Source: Clostridia bacterium UC5.1-1E11
Lineage (GTDB): Bacteria; Bacillota; Clostridia; Oscillospirales; Acutalibacteraceae
Direction: 5' to 3'
Assembly: GCA_001305115.1 (NCBI GenBank)
Contig: BCAA01000012.1
Coordinates: forward strand, 1-64,000
Length of the DNA: 64,000 nt
The notes beneath the pieces were generated by a model, which was not told the origin of the DNA, ran no database searches, and worked only from the letters and a program-made list of their open reading frames with translations. Below, in pieces: positions 63,786-64,000 of this stretch (positions are counted from its first letter, which is position 1; each line of letters starts with the position of its first letter). The position numbers and the translations under genes are program-made.

Positions 63786-64000
63786 CTACTTTACAATCTC
63801 CTTTATGATATGATAAATTCGTTCATTTGCATCCAAAATTGCCATCTTCTTGGCGTTTGCTGCAAAGGTGGGAATCGTGTCAGGATTGTTAAACAACTCT
63901 TCTACTTTTTGGCACAGCGCTTCTCCACTCAAATCTTTTTCCTCCAGAATGGCTGCTGCACCGCGATTCACAAGAGCCATTGCGTTATGGTACTGATGAT
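63786..64000 (-). CDS. murG: UDP-GlcNAc:lipid I GlcNAc transferase MurG, C-terminal end only
   Basis: The last 71 residues of MurG are present: HQYHNAMALVNRGAAAILEE, then KDLSGEALCQKVEELFNNPD and ANAKKMAILDANERIYHIIK. The H-Q-x-x-N-A motif near the window edge is the donor UDP-GlcNAc site. The rest lies beyond position 64000. It produces lipid II from lipid I at the inner membrane face. Followed, in transcription order, by murA, ftsQ and ftsZ. Confidence 0.85.
   Translation of the reverse strand, partial: HQYHNAMALVNRGAAAILEEKDLSGEALCQKVEELFNNPDTIPTFAANAKKMAILDANERIYHIIKEIVK

Noticed and set aside
1..64000. CRISPR arrays, prophage genes, intact transposases, rRNA operons
   Set aside because: None seen. 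The only regular repeat array (24.5-24.85 kb) has tRNA-like units with constant spacers, not variable spacers.

Overview
This window reads as chromosomal DNA of a strictly anaerobic, low-to-mid GC Gram-positive of the class Clostridia. The best guess is an Oscillospirales/Ruminococcaceae-type organism, inferred from gene content and not from any marker-gene search. The reasons are a complete Rnf complex (rnfCDGEAB), class B sortase, strong AGGAGG-type ribosome sites, a CIRCE element, ECF vitamin transporters, paired Rrf2 regulators, a collagen-like BclA-type surface protein and small clostridial Cys-rich proteins. No phage, CRISPR array, intact IS element or rRNA was seen.

Layout. 1-4.1 kb: truncated collagen-like gene, then PepSY lipoprotein plus histidine kinase/response regulator. 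4.25-5.6 kb: a decayed hypF-hypE remnant of [NiFe]-hydrogenase maturation. 5.8-6.4 kb: a small ORF and tRNA-Leu(CAA). 6.5-13.6 kb: one long minus-strand operon apbE - NusG_II protein - Gx transporter - rnfC-D-G-E-A-B, the energy-conserving ferredoxin:NAD+ oxidoreductase with the enzyme that attaches its flavins. 13.9-17.8 kb: ybaK-trmB and metNIQ. 18.4-24 kb: sortase B, SARP-type regulator, azlCD, DUF2207 protein, lipid-linked-oligosaccharide flippase. 24.5-24.85 kb: a 93-bp-period array of degenerate tRNA-Arg-like units. 25-34.3 kb: ECF S component with divergent MocR regulator, pepT, aldehyde dehydrogenase, ferritin-like protein, tandem Rrf2 regulators divergent from cysK. 34.4-42.5 kb: kinase-like protein, MATE pump, GNAT/MerR pair, coaX - ECF S component / coaBC (pantothenate to CoA), DUF1540 protein, sirtuin. 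42.7-47 kb: MoxR - DUF58 - transglutaminase operon. 47.6-54 kb: htpG under a CIRCE element, and a MarR-controlled heterodimeric ABC exporter. 54.9-59.7 kb: GrpB-deaminase fusion, epimerase, CDF transporter, fumarase beta subunit, CorA. 60-64 kb: division and wall cluster murG-murA-ftsQ-ftsZ.

Two results cut across regions. First, a 26-bp operator-like sequence is shared (23/26 identical) by the metNIQ promoter at 15.1 kb and the cysK promoter at 33.25 kb. With the Rrf2 pair beside cysK it suggests a CymR-like sulfur regulon. Second, about fifteen otherwise well-conserved genes, including the essential murA, are each broken by one or two single-base indels, often in homopolymers. In nearly all complete cases adding or removing the base gives a length divisible by three and a family-typical protein, so these look like sequence errors and the genes are annotated as intact CDS with notes. 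The hypF-hypE remnant is different and looks truly decayed.

All calls come from reading the sequence and from remembered family features. No database search, folding or alignment program was run.
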